From: Dryocola clanedunensis subsp. sulfonylureivorans
GTDB taxonomy: Bacteria; Pseudomonadota; Gammaproteobacteria; Enterobacterales; Enterobacteriaceae
Length of the DNA: 64,000 nt
Direction of reading: 5' to 3'
NCBI RefSeq assembly: GCF_016756775.1
Contig: NZ_JAERMU010000005.1
Span: 205,830-269,829 of the forward strand
The notes under the pieces: generated by a model
The model's database searches: none
The model's input: only the letters and a program-made list of their open reading frames with translations
Told to the model about the DNA's origin: nothing
Position numbers and translations under genes: made by a program
Shown: piece by piece, positions 63,990 through 64,000 of the stretch
Numbering within the stretch: position 1 is the stretch's first letter
Layout of the letters: each line of letters opens with the position of its first letter

Positions 63990-64000
63990 ATGTTCACTCT
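63990..64000 (+). CDS. Start of an unidentified gene, cut by the window edge
   Basis: An ATG at 63990 follows a strong AAAGGAG site at the right distance. Only three codons (M-F-T) and part of a fourth are in the window, so the product cannot be named. It is preceded by the structured region at 63791-63989. Confidence 0.5.

Overview
The window is chromosomal DNA from a member of the Enterobacteriaceae, most likely Enterobacter (cloacae complex) or a close relative such as Lelliottia. The core genes poxB, ltaE, ybjT, ybjS, amiD, ybjQ, ybjP, artPIQM, artJ, rlmC, ybjO, potIHGF, ybjN, rimK, nfsA, ybjC, grxA, ybjM, ybjL, rybB, rcdA, ybjJ and ybjI stand in the order known from E. coli K-12, read in the opposite direction. 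Several accessory blocks break that order.

1-1,450: the 3' part of poxB and its terminator. 1,485-34,140: a visibly AT-richer island of about 33 kb between poxB and ltaE, two genes that are adjacent in E. coli. It encodes a complete type VI secretion system (T6SS): baseplate TssE/F/G/K and TssA, sheath TssB/C, tube Hcp, spike VgrG and PAAR, ATPase ClpV (TssH), membrane complex TssJ/L/M, and accessory TagJ. A chaperone-usher fimbrial operon (pilin, chaperone, usher, minor subunit) sits inside the leftward T6SS operon between clpV and tssB. A two-domain fimbrial adhesin sits inside the rightward operon directly after tssA, followed by a GlcNAc-transferase-like glycosyltransferase, a membrane-anchored OmpA-domain protein and an Eag-type (DUF1795) chaperone. 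A LuxR-type regulator closes the island. VgrG ends in a Thr/Pro tail of about 260 residues, encoded by 63 in-register 12-bp repeats.

34,718-51,960: core metabolism and transport. ltaE, ybjT and ybjS are followed by amiD-ybjQ, ybjP, the arginine transporter artPIQM with artJ (ArgR-like boxes in front of both units), the 23S rRNA methyltransferase rlmC, ybjO, the putrescine transporter potFGHI, ybjN and rimK. 52,009-55,138: the xanthosine genes xapA-xapB-xapR, placed between nfsA and rimK. 55,139-57,474: nfsA-ybjC, grxA and ybjM. The terminators of nfsA and grxA each carry an insertion of the same ~140-bp element with short terminal inverted repeats, and each insertion is flanked by a perfect direct duplication of the terminator hairpin.

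57,771-64,000: ybjL, the sigma-E small RNA RybB with its promoter, an MFS transporter not present at this site in K-12, rcdA divergent from ybjJ-ybjI with a perfect 20-bp palindrome between them, a REP unit, and a structured leader before a gene that runs off the end.

The two most notable items are the interleaved T6SS/fimbria/glycosyltransferase locus with its repeat-tailed VgrG, and the terminator-inserting miniature element.
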